From G963662905 sp963676725 (GTDB taxonomy: Bacteria; Bacteroidota; Bacteroidia; Bacteroidales; WRLA01), in NCBI GenBank assembly GCA_963676725.1, contig OY781463.1, positions 496,001 to 560,000 of the forward strand: a stretch of 64,000 nucleotides of DNA. The letters are read 5' to 3'. Below are positions 26,151 through 35,089 of this stretch, one piece after another. Numbering within the stretch: position 1 is the first letter of the stretch; each line of letters starts with the position of its first letter. A program made the translations under genes and the position numbers. The notes under the pieces were generated by a model that was given only the letters and a program-made list of their open reading frames with translations, was not told the origin of the DNA and did not search any database.

Positions 26151-26188
26151 AAAAGCCTCCTGTGCAAATGCAAGGAGGCTTTTTTTTT
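26151..26188. terminator. Bidirectional terminator between dprA and skp
   Basis: AAAAGCCTCCT (26151-26161) pairs perfectly with AGGAGGCTTTT (26173-26183), followed by TTTTT on the + strand and by a T-run on the - strand. It serves both convergent genes. Confidence 0.9.
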
Positions 26189-26200
26189 GGAAGTCCTATA

Positions 26201-26707
26201 TTATAATATACCTAATTTTTTCTTCACTAAAGGCATAATATCGTCAGCTGGTTCTGCATAAAGGAGTAGGCCTTCTGCTCCATTAAAAACATAAGTGTAG
26301 CCATTTGCTTTAGCAACATCCTGAACGGCTTTTCTTGCCCTATCGATAAGGGGTTTTGTAAGTTGTGCTTCTTTTGCCTGAAGATCTTCAGTTGCGGAAA
26401 CATTAAATGCTTCTATGCGTGCTTGCAAATCCTGAATTTCTTTTTCTTTGGTTTGTTTGATGATGTCAGACATCGTTGCCATATTGGCCTGATAGTCCAT
26501 GAATTTACTTTCCAGTTCCCCTTGCATGGTTTGCATTTGCATTTGAAGGTTTTTGGCGTACTTTTCATATGCTGATTGGGCAGTGTCCTGACCAGGCATT
26601 ATACTATAAAGTTTCGCAAAATCAATGTGTCCGAATTTTTGCGCGTTCACATTTCCGGCTACGAACAGAATGCCAATAAGAATGACTACTTTGAAAATAT
26701 TTTTCAT
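26201..26707 (-). CDS. OmpH/Skp-family periplasmic chaperone (copy 1)
   Basis: A 168-residue Skp-like protein. The signal peptide is at 1-22 (ending NVNA), FGHIDFAKLYSIMPG is the family's first strand, and a long charged coiled coil at about 50-120 forms the tentacles. It would escort unfolded outer-membrane proteins to BAM. It lies downstream of a terminator that follows the other Skp gene, so it seems separately transcribed. Confidence 0.88.
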   Translation of the reverse strand: MKNIFKVVILIGILFVAGNVNAQKFGHIDFAKLYSIMPGQDTAQSAYEKYAKNLQMQMQTMQGELESKFMDYQANMATMSDIIKQTKEKEIQDLQARIEAFNVSATEDLQAKEAQLTKPLIDRARKAVQDVAKANGYTYVFNGAEGLLLYAEPADDIMPLVKKKLGIL

Positions 26708-26749
26708 CTTAGATTAATTTGTTAAATGATTTTCATTTTTTATGAGCGG

Positions 26750-26757
26750 CAAATTTA
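26750..26757 (-). promoter_or_regulatory. Candidate -7 element for skp copy 1
   Basis: CAAATTTA reads TAAATTTG on the - strand, 42 bases before the start codon and after the upstream terminator. No clear -33. Confidence 0.45.
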
Positions 26758-26863
26758 TAGAATAAATTGTATAAATCCTTGATAAATTTCTTAATAAAGC
26801 TTAAAGTCTTATTTTACGGCCTGTTCTGTGGCATAAGGCTGCTTTATAGAGTTGATTTTATCC

Positions 26864-26890
26864 AAAAAAAAGCGGCCAATAGTGGCCGCT
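26864..26890 (-). terminator. Terminator after skp copy 2
   Basis: AGCGGCCA (26871-26878) pairs with TGGCCGCT (26883-26890) around a four-base loop. The + strand A-run at 26864-26871 gives a T-run on the - strand. It ends the uppS-bamA-skp unit. Confidence 0.85.
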
Positions 26891-26911
26891 CTCTATGTCG
26901 CTTTTTTGTTT

Positions 26912-27472
26912 TTACTGATTTCGTCTTGTGTTAAAGCTATAGCCTAACTCATCAAGGATATCGTCGCTCATATCGTATTTGATATTGGCATAAAGCATCG
27001 TTACAGCACCGGCCTTGTCGAAGACAATTCCCAAGTTTCTGTCCGTAGCGAGTTCTTCAATTGCAGTAAAAATTCTGTCTTGAATAGGTTTAATAAGCTC
27101 TTCGCGTTTTTTAAATAAATCGCCTTCTGATCCGAAATATTTGCGCTGCAAATTTTTAGCTGCTTTTTCGGCTTGAATGATTTCATCTTCTTTTTTGCGC
27201 TTCATCTCCTCCGGCAGCAAAACTGCTTCCGATTGATAATCCTTATACATTTGCTCTACTTCAGCGAATTTTGTTTCAATCTCTGCTTGCCATTCTTTCG
27301 ACAGATCATCAATTTGTGCTTGTGCGTCTGTGTACTCAGGAATGTTTTTCAGGATATAATCAGTATCAACAAAAGCAAATTTTTGTGCTGATGCGGATGA
27401 TGCTGAAAAGACTAATAGCATGGCAAAGGCCATTGCTACAAATGCTGCGTGTGTTTTTTTCATTGTATTCAT
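26912..27472 (-). CDS. OmpH/Skp-family periplasmic chaperone (copy 2)
   Basis: A 186-residue Skp-like protein with a signal peptide (to about residue 30, ending SASAQ), KFAFVDTDYILKNIPEY as the first strand and an acidic/basic coiled coil at about 45-125. The start is set by AAGGAGG lying five bases before this ATG, so the ATG 12 codons upstream is rejected. It follows bamA after 51 bases, the conserved bamA-skp order. Confidence 0.9.
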   Translation of the reverse strand: MNTMKKTHAAFVAMAFAMLLVFSASSASAQKFAFVDTDYILKNIPEYTDAQAQIDDLSKEWQAEIETKFAEVEQMYKDYQSEAVLLPEEMKRKKEDEIIQAEKAAKNLQRKYFGSEGDLFKKREELIKPIQDRIFTAIEELATDRNLGIVFDKAGAVTMLYANIKYDMSDDILDELGYSFNTRRNQ

Positions 27473-27477
27473 ATAAA

Positions 27478-27484
27478 CCTCCTT
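27478..27484 (-). promoter_or_regulatory. Strong Shine-Dalgarno of skp copy 2
   Basis: AAGGAGG on the - strand, five bases from the ATG at 27472. Full anti-SD matches are rare in this window, so this both fixes the start and suggests high expression. Confidence 0.8.
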
Positions 27485-27523
27485 GTCTTTTTTCTCTGAA
27501 GTTATCAATTATTGTACCAAACT

Positions 27524-30151
27524 TTAATCGAGGGATTGATTGATGGAGAAGTGGAAATGAGCTCCGTTTGCATCCGGTAATCCGGGTACTTCATCAAAGC
27601 CATAGCCATAGTCGAGGCCAAGTACACCAAACATTGGTAGGAATATCCTGATTCCAACACCAACTGATTTATACACATTGAAAGGGCTGAATGATCTGAA
27701 ATTGGCCCAAGAGTTTCCTCCTTCCATAAACGTGAGTGCATAAATTGTTGCACTGGGGTTGAGTGAGAGGGGATACCTTATTTCCATAGTGTATTTACTG
27801 AAAATAGTTCCACCTAAATTACTGTTATTTGCATAGTTAGGTGTAATAGTTTCATTGCCATATCCCCGAAGTGCCACGATTTCCCTTCCATCGAGATTAT
27901 TATAGCCGTAAAGCCCGTCACCACCAACATAGAAGCGCTCAAATGGAGTAACACCGATATCGCTATTATAAGAACCCAAGAACCCAAATTTAATACGGGT
28001 TGAAAGAACCAGATCGCCTACAATTTTTGTATAAAAATCACTCTTGAATTTCCATTTATGATATTCTATCCATTTGTATTTTTCATCATCATCCATTGTT
28101 TTGTAATTCTTATTCGAAAAAGCAGAATAAGGGGGGGTAAGTTCCAAAGATAACGAAACATCACTTCCAGAACGAGGATAAATAGGGGCATCTACTGAGC
28201 TGCGCCCAAATGCAACCATATAACTGAAGTTGTAAAAGTCGCCATTTCCTGTGCCGAAATTAAAAATGGTTGTATAATTTTTTAGATTATACCATTGTAG
28301 GTTAATCGATTGATAGAGTGTGAAATAATCATCGGGCCATTGAAGCCTTTTTCCTAAACCAAAAGTAACACTATTATTCCTGAAATCTGACCGCAGAGGA
28401 TCATCACTATCGTAGCCGTTTGAATAGAGTGCATGGTAATAGGAAACACTAAAAGCGTTTGGTTTTTTGCCACCCAGCCAAGGCTCTGTGAAAGAAAATC
28501 CATAGCTGATATAGCCTGAACCATAGGTTTGTACACGCAGTGATAACTTTTGACCATCGCCGGAAGGAATCGGACGCCAAGCATTTTTCTTGAAAAAGTT
28601 CCTTAAAGAAAAGTTATTGAAACTCAGTCCCAGTGTACCAATAATACGGCCATAGCCCCAACCTCCGGACAGCTCAATCTGGTCTGCAGAGGTTTCTTCA
28701 ACAATATATTCAATATCAACAGTTCCATCTGCAGGGTTTGGAGTATAGTCAAGCCCAAGTTTTTCCGGATCGAAATACCGTAACTGAGCAAGTTCCCTTT
28801 GTGTTCTAATAATATCGGAGCGACTAAAAAGCTGGCCTGGTTTTGTCCGGAGCTCACGAATAACAACATGATCGTTTGTTCGTGTGTTTCCGGTTACAGT
28901 TACTTTATTGATACGGGCTTGTTTCCCTTCATGGATGCGGATTTCGAGGTCGATGGAGTCGTTTTCAACCTTTACTTCGATTGGCTGCACATTAAAAAAG
29001 AGATAGCCATCATCGAGGTATAAAGAGCTGACATCAAACCCTGATGGGTTATAGGAGAGGTTGGTTTCCAGTCTTTCCTGATTATAGATGTCCCCTTTTT
29101 GTATTTTAAGGATATTGCTTAGCTCTTTCGCCGAATATTTTGTATTCCCAACCCAATTGATGTTCCTGAAATAATATTTATTTCCTTCATCGATATCCAA
29201 GTCAATATTAATGGTGCTTTCGTCAACAAGGTAAATGCTGTCTTTAACAATCCGTGCATCACGATAACCATTTTCATTATACTTTTTTATGATATTGGCT
29301 TTGTCTTCATCGTAGGAATCGCGGATAAATTTGGAGCCTTTGAAGATCCTGAATTTATAACTCTCGTCGATATAATGATTGAAGTCTTGGCCAATGGCAT
29401 AAAAATCGAGTGAAAACACATCATGCATTACGTTAATAATCAGAGAATCGAGTTTGTTCATGGGGCGAACAACACCTTTTTCTTTTGTGTCTTTAAGAGC
29501 GCTTTTGATTTGCGAATCGCTCAGATTTTGATTTCCTTTAACATTAATGCTGAGAATGCGAACACGATTCCCCCGGTCGATATCAATATTTAATAAAACA
29601 TTGTTCGGTTTTGTAGTATCCGAAATTTCTTCAATATTAACAGAAGCATTAAGAAAGCCTTTATCTGTGAAATAGCTTTGCACAGTATTTTTTATGCGGA
29701 TGATCAGGTTTTCTGTAACCACATCCCCGGTCATTAAATGCATTTCATCGCGCAGGTTTTCTGCATCGGATTTTTTCACGCCAACTATCTTATACTTGGA
29801 AAGCCGCGGGCGTTCCTGCAGATAGATGTTCAGAAATATAAGGTTTCCCTGTATTTTAGTGGCCTTGATCTGGATGTTTTTAAAAAGCCCTTGTTTCCAG
29901 AGTTTGCGAATAGCCGAGGAGATTTGGTCTCCCGGGACCATAATTTCATCGCCAACAGAAAGCCCGGAGAGCATAATCAGTACATTATTATCCAGGTATT
30001 TTACGCCGGTTACTGTTATGCCGCCAATTTCATATTGCTTTGGGCTGTCATATGAAATGGGATTCAGGTTGCCTAAAGATACTTGCGCATGAATGTGGGT
30101 TGCAATAAAAAAGGGAACCAGTATGAGTAGGAATAGGTGTTTTAAGTTCAT
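27524..30151 (-). CDS. bamA: Outer membrane assembly factor BamA
   Basis: An 875-residue BamA. After a signal peptide (1-22), five POTRA domains cover about 40-430 (starts recognisable at YEIGGITVTGVKYL, YKIVGVKK, VRILSINVKGNQNLS, YYFRNINWVGNTKYS and ARINKVTVTGNTRT). The C-terminal 16-strand barrel includes the family pieces GWGYGRIIGTLGLSFNNFS, FTEPWLGG and MEIRYPLSLN. It inserts beta-barrel proteins into the outer membrane. It lies between uppS (3-base gap) and skp. Confidence 0.96.
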   Translation of the reverse strand: MNLKHLFLLILVPFFIATHIHAQVSLGNLNPISYDSPKQYEIGGITVTGVKYLDNNVLIMLSGLSVGDEIMVPGDQISSAIRKLWKQGLFKNIQIKATKIQGNLIFLNIYLQERPRLSKYKIVGVKKSDAENLRDEMHLMTGDVVTENLIIRIKNTVQSYFTDKGFLNASVNIEEISDTTKPNNVLLNIDIDRGNRVRILSINVKGNQNLSDSQIKSALKDTKEKGVVRPMNKLDSLIINVMHDVFSLDFYAIGQDFNHYIDESYKFRIFKGSKFIRDSYDEDKANIIKKYNENGYRDARIVKDSIYLVDESTINIDLDIDEGNKYYFRNINWVGNTKYSAKELSNILKIQKGDIYNQERLETNLSYNPSGFDVSSLYLDDGYLFFNVQPIEVKVENDSIDLEIRIHEGKQARINKVTVTGNTRTNDHVVIRELRTKPGQLFSRSDIIRTQRELAQLRYFDPEKLGLDYTPNPADGTVDIEYIVEETSADQIELSGGWGYGRIIGTLGLSFNNFSLRNFFKKNAWRPIPSGDGQKLSLRVQTYGSGYISYGFSFTEPWLGGKKPNAFSVSYYHALYSNGYDSDDPLRSDFRNNSVTFGLGKRLQWPDDYFTLYQSINLQWYNLKNYTTIFNFGTGNGDFYNFSYMVAFGRSSVDAPIYPRSGSDVSLSLELTPPYSAFSNKNYKTMDDDEKYKWIEYHKWKFKSDFYTKIVGDLVLSTRIKFGFLGSYNSDIGVTPFERFYVGGDGLYGYNNLDGREIVALRGYGNETITPNYANNSNLGGTIFSKYTMEIRYPLSLNPSATIYALTFMEGGNSWANFRSFSPFNVYKSVGVGIRIFLPMFGVLGLDYGYGFDEVPGLPDANGAHFHFSINQSLD

Positions 30152-30154
30152 CTG

Positions 30155-30937
30155 TTACTTAGCCTCAGTTAATGTATTATTCGTTTTGTTGGCAGACTGA
30201 ATTTGTTCGCTTGTTTTTCCAAATCTGCGTTCCCGATGTTGATAATCAAATATTGCTTTGTAGAGTTCTTCTTTATTGAAATCAGGCCAAAGTACCGGCG
30301 TGAAATAAAGTTCAGAATAAGCGATTTGCCACAGCAAATAATTGCTGATGCGTTCTTCACCACTAGTACGAATCAGGAGTTCCGGATCAGGACAACCGGA
30401 AGTTTCTAAGTGTTGGGCAAAAATATTATCGTTTATGTCGTTGGGGTCAAGTGTGTTTTCTTTCACTTTTTGTGCAATTCTTCTTGCTGCTTCGGTTATT
30501 TCCCATCGGCCGCTATAATTTAGTGCCAGCGTTAGGGTCATTTGGTCATTATGCTCTGTATTTTTAATTGCCCTTTGTAATTCGCGGGCAGTATCCTTAT
30601 TTAAGTTTTTGATGTCGCCGATCGCATTCAGTTTAATTTTATTTTTATTGAGGGTTTGGGTTTCCTCATGAATTGTTTTCACAAGCAATTTCATGAGGGC
30701 ATTGACTTCAAATTTTGGCCTGTTCCAGTTTTCTGTAGAGAAAGCATAGAGTGTCAGGTATTTTACACCGAGTTCGGCAGCGCCTTCTGCTGTTTCGCGC
30801 ACAGCAGTTACACCGTTTTCATGCCCGAAAATTCTTTTTCTGCCCCTTTTTTTTGCCCAACGCCCGTTGCCGTCCATAATCACGGCAATGTGCTGCGGGA
30901 TATTTTTTGGGTCGATGCTGTCTTTCAGGCTGCTCAT
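30155..30937 (-). CDS. uppS: Undecaprenyl diphosphate synthase
   Basis: A 260-residue cis-prenyltransferase. HIAVIMDGNGRWAKKRG carries the catalytic D22 and the phosphate-binding GNGRW; YLTLYAFSTENW, LNYSGRWEITEA and the C-terminal ELLIRTSGEERISNYLLWQ complete the family pattern. It makes the C55 lipid carrier for peptidoglycan and glycans, and may share an operon with bamA. Lgt and IspH elsewhere in the window act in linked pathways. Confidence 0.97.
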   Translation of the reverse strand: MSSLKDSIDPKNIPQHIAVIMDGNGRWAKKRGRKRIFGHENGVTAVRETAEGAAELGVKYLTLYAFSTENWNRPKFEVNALMKLLVKTIHEETQTLNKNKIKLNAIGDIKNLNKDTARELQRAIKNTEHNDQMTLTLALNYSGRWEITEAARRIAQKVKENTLDPNDINDNIFAQHLETSGCPDPELLIRTSGEERISNYLLWQIAYSELYFTPVLWPDFNKEELYKAIFDYQHRERRFGKTSEQIQSANKTNNTLTEAK

Positions 30938-30995
30938 TCGTTCGTATATTTTAAATGCGTCCGTTTATTTTTTTGCCGCTTTTTATAGCGGGTGG

Positions 30996-31026
30996 CAAAT
31001 TTAATGCTTAAGTGCCACAATTAAAA
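30996..31026 (-). promoter_or_regulatory. Candidate promoter of the uppS-bamA-skp operon
   Basis: On the - strand TAAATTTG (30996-31003) with TTTT 19 bases upstream (31023-31026, one mismatch to TTTG). It lies 58 bases before the uppS ATG. A further -7-like box lies at 31031-31038. Confidence 0.55.
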
Positions 31027-31046
31027 GCGGCAAAAGTAATATATTC

Positions 31047-31871
31047 TTATCTGAAAACCTTGATATTCTCAAAGTCATTGCAGGTTGTGCGTGGTGAAAG
31101 GTCTATTTTATACGTAATTGTGAGCCCTGCAAAGGCGTACCAGTCTTTATAGGCAGCATCACCACGCTGCATTCCTGTTGTATGATTTTTTGTGGGATCG
31201 GATAATATTTCTGCAATATCAATGAATTCAGTGGTTTCAGCATCCAGATAATAAGTTTGGCTAACATCATCCAGATAGTCTGTAAAAGTCTTACGCATGC
31301 CCCATTCAGCAGCAACGCAAATGCGTTCTGTAAGGCTGAATTTTACGCCAAGACCAAAAGGAATCATCATTCCGTTTAGGCTGTACGCCTCTCTGTCGGG
31401 ATATTCTTTGCTTCCCTGACCTTCTGTTCTTAGTGGTTGCAATTCATATAAAGTGCCGTTATATTCGGCTTTTGGGCTATAGGTGAACATCCCAATGCCA
31501 CCAAAAATAAAAGGTGAAAAATAATCTTTCAGGCTGCCTGTAAAATACCTGAAAAAATTAAGCTCGGCAATAAAGGATATTTCTGTGATATCTGATTCAA
31601 AATTCAAGTTCCTATTGCCAACAGCTTCATAATCCAAATCACTGGCGCCGACTTTTCCAAACAAGAAATTGGCCCTTAAGGCCCAACGTGTTGATGGATT
31701 ATACCTTGCCAGAAAACCAAAAGCAGGTTTTGTTCCCCCGAAATGTGTTCCGGGGTTAATATCTCCAAGATAATATGTGCCTCCTCCTTGCACGCCAACC
31801 TCAAGGTATTGTGCTTTCAGGCTTAGGCTCATTACGAGAAGTACAGATAATATTAATGCCAGTTTCTGCAT
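31047..31871 (-). CDS. DUF6089 outer-membrane beta-barrel protein
   Basis: A 274-residue exported protein: signal peptide at 1-20 (ending LKA), then a series of alternating hydrophobic strands starting YLEVGVQGGGTYYLGDINP, typical of the DUF6089 family found beside uppS and nadK in Bacteroidota. It is predicted to be a small barrel in the outer membrane. The function is unknown. It lies between nadK and uppS on the same strand. Confidence 0.8.
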   Translation of the reverse strand: MQKLALILSVLLVMSLSLKAQYLEVGVQGGGTYYLGDINPGTHFGGTKPAFGFLARYNPSTRWALRANFLFGKVGASDLDYEAVGNRNLNFESDITEISFIAELNFFRYFTGSLKDYFSPFIFGGIGMFTYSPKAEYNGTLYELQPLRTEGQGSKEYPDREAYSLNGMMIPFGLGVKFSLTERICVAAEWGMRKTFTDYLDDVSQTYYLDAETTEFIDIAEILSDPTKNHTTGMQRGDAAYKDWYAFAGLTITYKIDLSPRTTCNDFENIKVFR

Positions 31872-31935
31872 TTAGGAATTAACTCCAAATTTGGGTGCTT
31901 AGTATAATGTTTTAACGAAAATTAAGGTTTTATGC

Positions 31936-32850
31936 TTAATTTCTGATGTCGTAGCCCCATTTTAGCTTATTCCGAATTGTTGAGTAGAAGTCTTTGTTGG
32001 TCATTTGAATGAGGTTTATACCAAATTGCTCCTTTTCAATACGCAACTCAATAGTCGAATCAATTGTTTCTGAACGGGAATCCAGAGAAATAAGAAAGTT
32101 TTTAATACGGCCTTCTACCTTGATTCTTATTTTTGAGGTGTCGGGGATAACAATGGGGCGTACCGTTAAATTATGTGTGGCTATGGGAGTAAGAATAAAA
32201 TTCTTGGATTTAGGCACTAAGATTGGGCCACCGCAACTTAAGTTGTAAGCAGTTGATCCTGTTGGTGTTGCAATAATAAGCCCATCGGCCCAATATGAAT
32301 TAACAAAACGGTCATCGATCCATGCACTAATGGCTAACATGCTCGAAGGGTAATTTTTCAGGATGCTCAGCTCATTCATTGCGTAGTTTAGGTCTCCAAA
32401 TAATTGGAAGTCTGTATTTAACCTCAACAAACTGCGCTCATCAATTTCGAATTCTTTGTGCATAATACTATCAATGGCCTGTTGTATTTCATCCTTTGAT
32501 ATGGAAGAAAGAAAACCCAACCTACCCATATTAATACCCAAAATAGGTATGCCTGTTTCGCGAACCAAAGTAATTGTATCGAGTAATGTGCCATCGCCAC
32601 CAATAGAAATTAAGAGGTCTGCTGTATCGCTAAACTCTTTATGGAATTTAAAAAGGCCTACATCGCGATGTAATTTTACGTGGTCTTTAATGAGTCCGTA
32701 ATAGGTGTCAAAAATCAGAAGATCACAGTTGTATGCTTCGAGTTTATCAATAAGTTGCTGAAGATAAGGTGTTTGTTCTGATGAGAAGCTTTTTCCGAAA
32801 ATTGCAATGTTTTTAAGCTTTTTTGTTTTTATGTGTTTTAGTGATTCCAT
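31936..32850 (-). CDS. nadK: NAD kinase
   Basis: A 304-residue NAD kinase. The GGDGTLLDT active-site motif lies near residue 80, the ATP/NAD site YAMNELSILK near 155 and TPTGSTAYNLSCGGPI near 196-212. It phosphorylates NAD to NADP. I start at MESLKHIKTKK; the ATG 13 codons earlier lies close to the D15-like gene and is less conserved. nadB, for NAD synthesis, is 5 kb away. Confidence 0.95.
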   Translation of the reverse strand: MESLKHIKTKKLKNIAIFGKSFSSEQTPYLQQLIDKLEAYNCDLLIFDTYYGLIKDHVKLHRDVGLFKFHKEFSDTADLLISIGGDGTLLDTITLVRETGIPILGINMGRLGFLSSISKDEIQQAIDSIMHKEFEIDERSLLRLNTDFQLFGDLNYAMNELSILKNYPSSMLAISAWIDDRFVNSYWADGLIIATPTGSTAYNLSCGGPILVPKSKNFILTPIATHNLTVRPIVIPDTSKIRIKVEGRIKNFLISLDSRSETIDSTIELRIEKEQFGINLIQMTNKDFYSTIRNKLKWGYDIRN

Positions 32851-32916
32851 ATACTGCTTACCTTTTTTATCGAATAAAGTTACGAACAAAAGCTGGTTCT
32901 TAGTCTCTGAAGTTTA

Positions 32917-34395
32917 TTATATCGGAGCTAGGAAATGGATAAAAATCCCGCCTTCACCGAGCTTGTTTACAGAATATTCGAAGCGCAGCACTTTGTCGTA
33001 ATAAGTGACCAAATCCAGCCCTATTCCCCCGCCCAATAAAAGTTCTTCATCCAATTCATTTTGTTGATGGAGTTCATTGTCCCAAACATATCCTGCATCG
33101 AGGTAACAGTTGATGTAAAATGCAAAATGGATTGTATTGAATTTTTCATTGGGAATAAAACCAAAACGATGAACCCGTGGCTGTATAAGACTGAATTTTA
33201 GATTTGTTTTTGCTAAAGCAAAATCTTGTCCATCAATAACATATAGCTCGTATCCGCGCACAAAATCCCTGCCGTATCCCAGTCCTTGCTGCGCAAAATA
33301 GGGTTGAAAGCCTTTTGTGGATACTTTTCCAGTGAAACCTGTTGCGAAATGCCAGCGTTGGTCTAATTGCCAGTATCTTCGGTATGTAGATATGGCATTG
33401 AGTAAATCAAGATCTTCAAGCCCCGGCAAACCGTCTTTGGTCAGGCGTATATCAAAATACCATCCTTTTAAAGGGTAATGCTTATAATTGCGATGGTCGG
33501 ACCGAAACATATAAAACAGCTGTGTGTAATTGATGCTGGTCTTTTGATCGATGGAGTAATTTGGGTTTAAAATAACCAAGGAATCGGCAAAGCGGTTCAT
33601 AATGTAGCGAGCAGAAAAGACATGGGTATTATAAATGTCTTTTCTATAGGTGAACTCTATACCAAAATAATAGCTTTTTTTAACGTATTTATTTTCGTCT
33701 TCATAATAAAGCTCTTCATTGTTGTCATCTGTTTTATAGGCCGTTTCATGATTCATATTCGCCCCCGCCCTAATACCAAAACCTAATGTCTGCGCACGGT
33801 TCAGAAAGGGGTTATAATACGAAAGTTCATATTTTTGATCGTGGCCAAAACGGAGCAAGAGCTTGAGTTTCTGATTTAAGCCTAGAAAGTTTTTATGCTC
33901 GAACAGCACACCATAATTAAGACGGGAAAGATCCTTCTTTTTCCACCATGTGTTAAAATTCCTGTCCGCGACTTCAAAAATAGGGAAGGGCCAAATATAC
34001 CATTGCTCGATAAAGCGGATGCGTACATTAATGCACTTTTCGCAAGAATCATCTAAAGAGCTACTTACATGAACGAAATTGAATAAGGAAAGGTTTCTTA
34101 GGTTTTCGCGCCCGTCTTCTAAAACAGTATAGATCTTATTTCCGGCAAGCTGATCGCCTGTACGATAGGGTAATTCGCGCCAAATTACCGTTGCTTTGGT
34201 TTTATTGTTCCCTTCCAGGCTGATATTGTGAATAGTATAAAGCTTCAATGAATCATCGGAGGGGATATCAAAAAGCAGCTGAGTCTCATTTTTAATGCTA
34301 TCGAGCTTTTCAGTTGTATTTTGTGCGTGGGCAAAAGCAGCAATGCTTACAAAAAGTACAATTAGTATTTTATATGTTAAATAATGCTTCCTCAT
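32917..34395 (-). CDS. D15/TamA-like outer-membrane protein with one POTRA-like domain
   Basis: A 492-residue protein: signal peptide (to about 23), one POTRA-like region starting TIHNISLEGNNKTKATVIW (about 54-72) and ending before a 16-strand-like barrel. It ends with VNKLGEGGIFIHFLAPI, in line with Omp85 barrels. It is much shorter than BamA and lacks the other POTRAs. Relatives sit beside nadK and CBS genes in Bacteroidota. The substrate is unknown; it could aid a subset of outer-membrane proteins or lipids. Confidence 0.78.
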   Translation of the reverse strand: MRKHYLTYKILIVLFVSIAAFAHAQNTTEKLDSIKNETQLLFDIPSDDSLKLYTIHNISLEGNNKTKATVIWRELPYRTGDQLAGNKIYTVLEDGRENLRNLSLFNFVHVSSSLDDSCEKCINVRIRFIEQWYIWPFPIFEVADRNFNTWWKKKDLSRLNYGVLFEHKNFLGLNQKLKLLLRFGHDQKYELSYYNPFLNRAQTLGFGIRAGANMNHETAYKTDDNNEELYYEDENKYVKKSYYFGIEFTYRKDIYNTHVFSARYIMNRFADSLVILNPNYSIDQKTSINYTQLFYMFRSDHRNYKHYPLKGWYFDIRLTKDGLPGLEDLDLLNAISTYRRYWQLDQRWHFATGFTGKVSTKGFQPYFAQQGLGYGRDFVRGYELYVIDGQDFALAKTNLKFSLIQPRVHRFGFIPNEKFNTIHFAFYINCYLDAGYVWDNELHQQNELDEELLLGGGIGLDLVTYYDKVLRFEYSVNKLGEGGIFIHFLAPI

Positions 34396-34399
34396 ATAC

Positions 34400-35068
34400 C
34401 TATAAATCTAGGTATTTAATAAGCGATTGGTATCTTTCCTGCATATCCCTTTGGTAATCCGATTCCGCATATGCGGCAAGTATATCATAGCCAAAACGGT
34501 TGAAAGTCTGCACTATGGGATTAATTTCGTTGATGTTTAATTTGATGCTTATTTCGAGGATGGGGCTATTTACTCTGCTGCGAATATCTAGCGATAAAAG
34601 TTTGGCATTATTCGATTCGATGATTTGTGCTATTTGGGTGAGCGTATAATCAATGCTTTTTACCTCCAGCACCAGCACAGCTCCGGGATTATTTAATGAT
34701 GATGAACTGGCAATATAATGAAGGAGATTTTTAGCAGTGATTATGCCTAAGAGTTTTTTATTGTTGTCCAACACCGGTATGCAGCTGTATTTTCGTTCTG
34801 AAAATACTTTTAAAACTTCCATATAATGTTGATATTGCGTGCAATATGATCTAATTTCTGGTCTAAGGTTTTGTTTGCTCAGCTCTGTTGTATGGTCGAG
34901 TAGGGCATAGAGCTGTTCGTCACTAATCATAAATAAAAAAAGGCCATCCTCATCTATAAAAGGGATTTCAGAAATTTGGAATTCATCCATAATTGAGAGG
35001 ATGTTTTCAGGGCTGTCGCTTCCTTTCGCAGCCGGTATATCATAGCTTAAGAGGTTTTTAGCAATCAT
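34400..35068 (-). CDS. CBS-pair protein with ACT-like C-terminus
   Basis: A 222-residue cytoplasmic protein. Two CBS modules lie at about 1-60 and 70-125 (YSCIPVLDNNKKLLGIITAKNLL is the second one's core), followed by an ACT-like alpha/beta module at about 130-205. CBS pairs usually bind adenine nucleotides and regulate a partner. Here the neighbours are rsgA (21-base gap) and the D15-like gene (4-base gap). No effector is known. Confidence 0.82.
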   Translation of the reverse strand: MIAKNLLSYDIPAAKGSDSPENILSIMDEFQISEIPFIDEDGLFLFMISDEQLYALLDHTTELSKQNLRPEIRSYCTQYQHYMEVLKVFSERKYSCIPVLDNNKKLLGIITAKNLLHYIASSSSLNNPGAVLVLEVKSIDYTLTQIAQIIESNNAKLLSLDIRSRVNSPILEISIKLNINEINPIVQTFNRFGYDILAAYAESDYQRDMQERYQSLIKYLDL

Positions 35069-35089
35069 TAGCTTATGGGTACTTATTAG

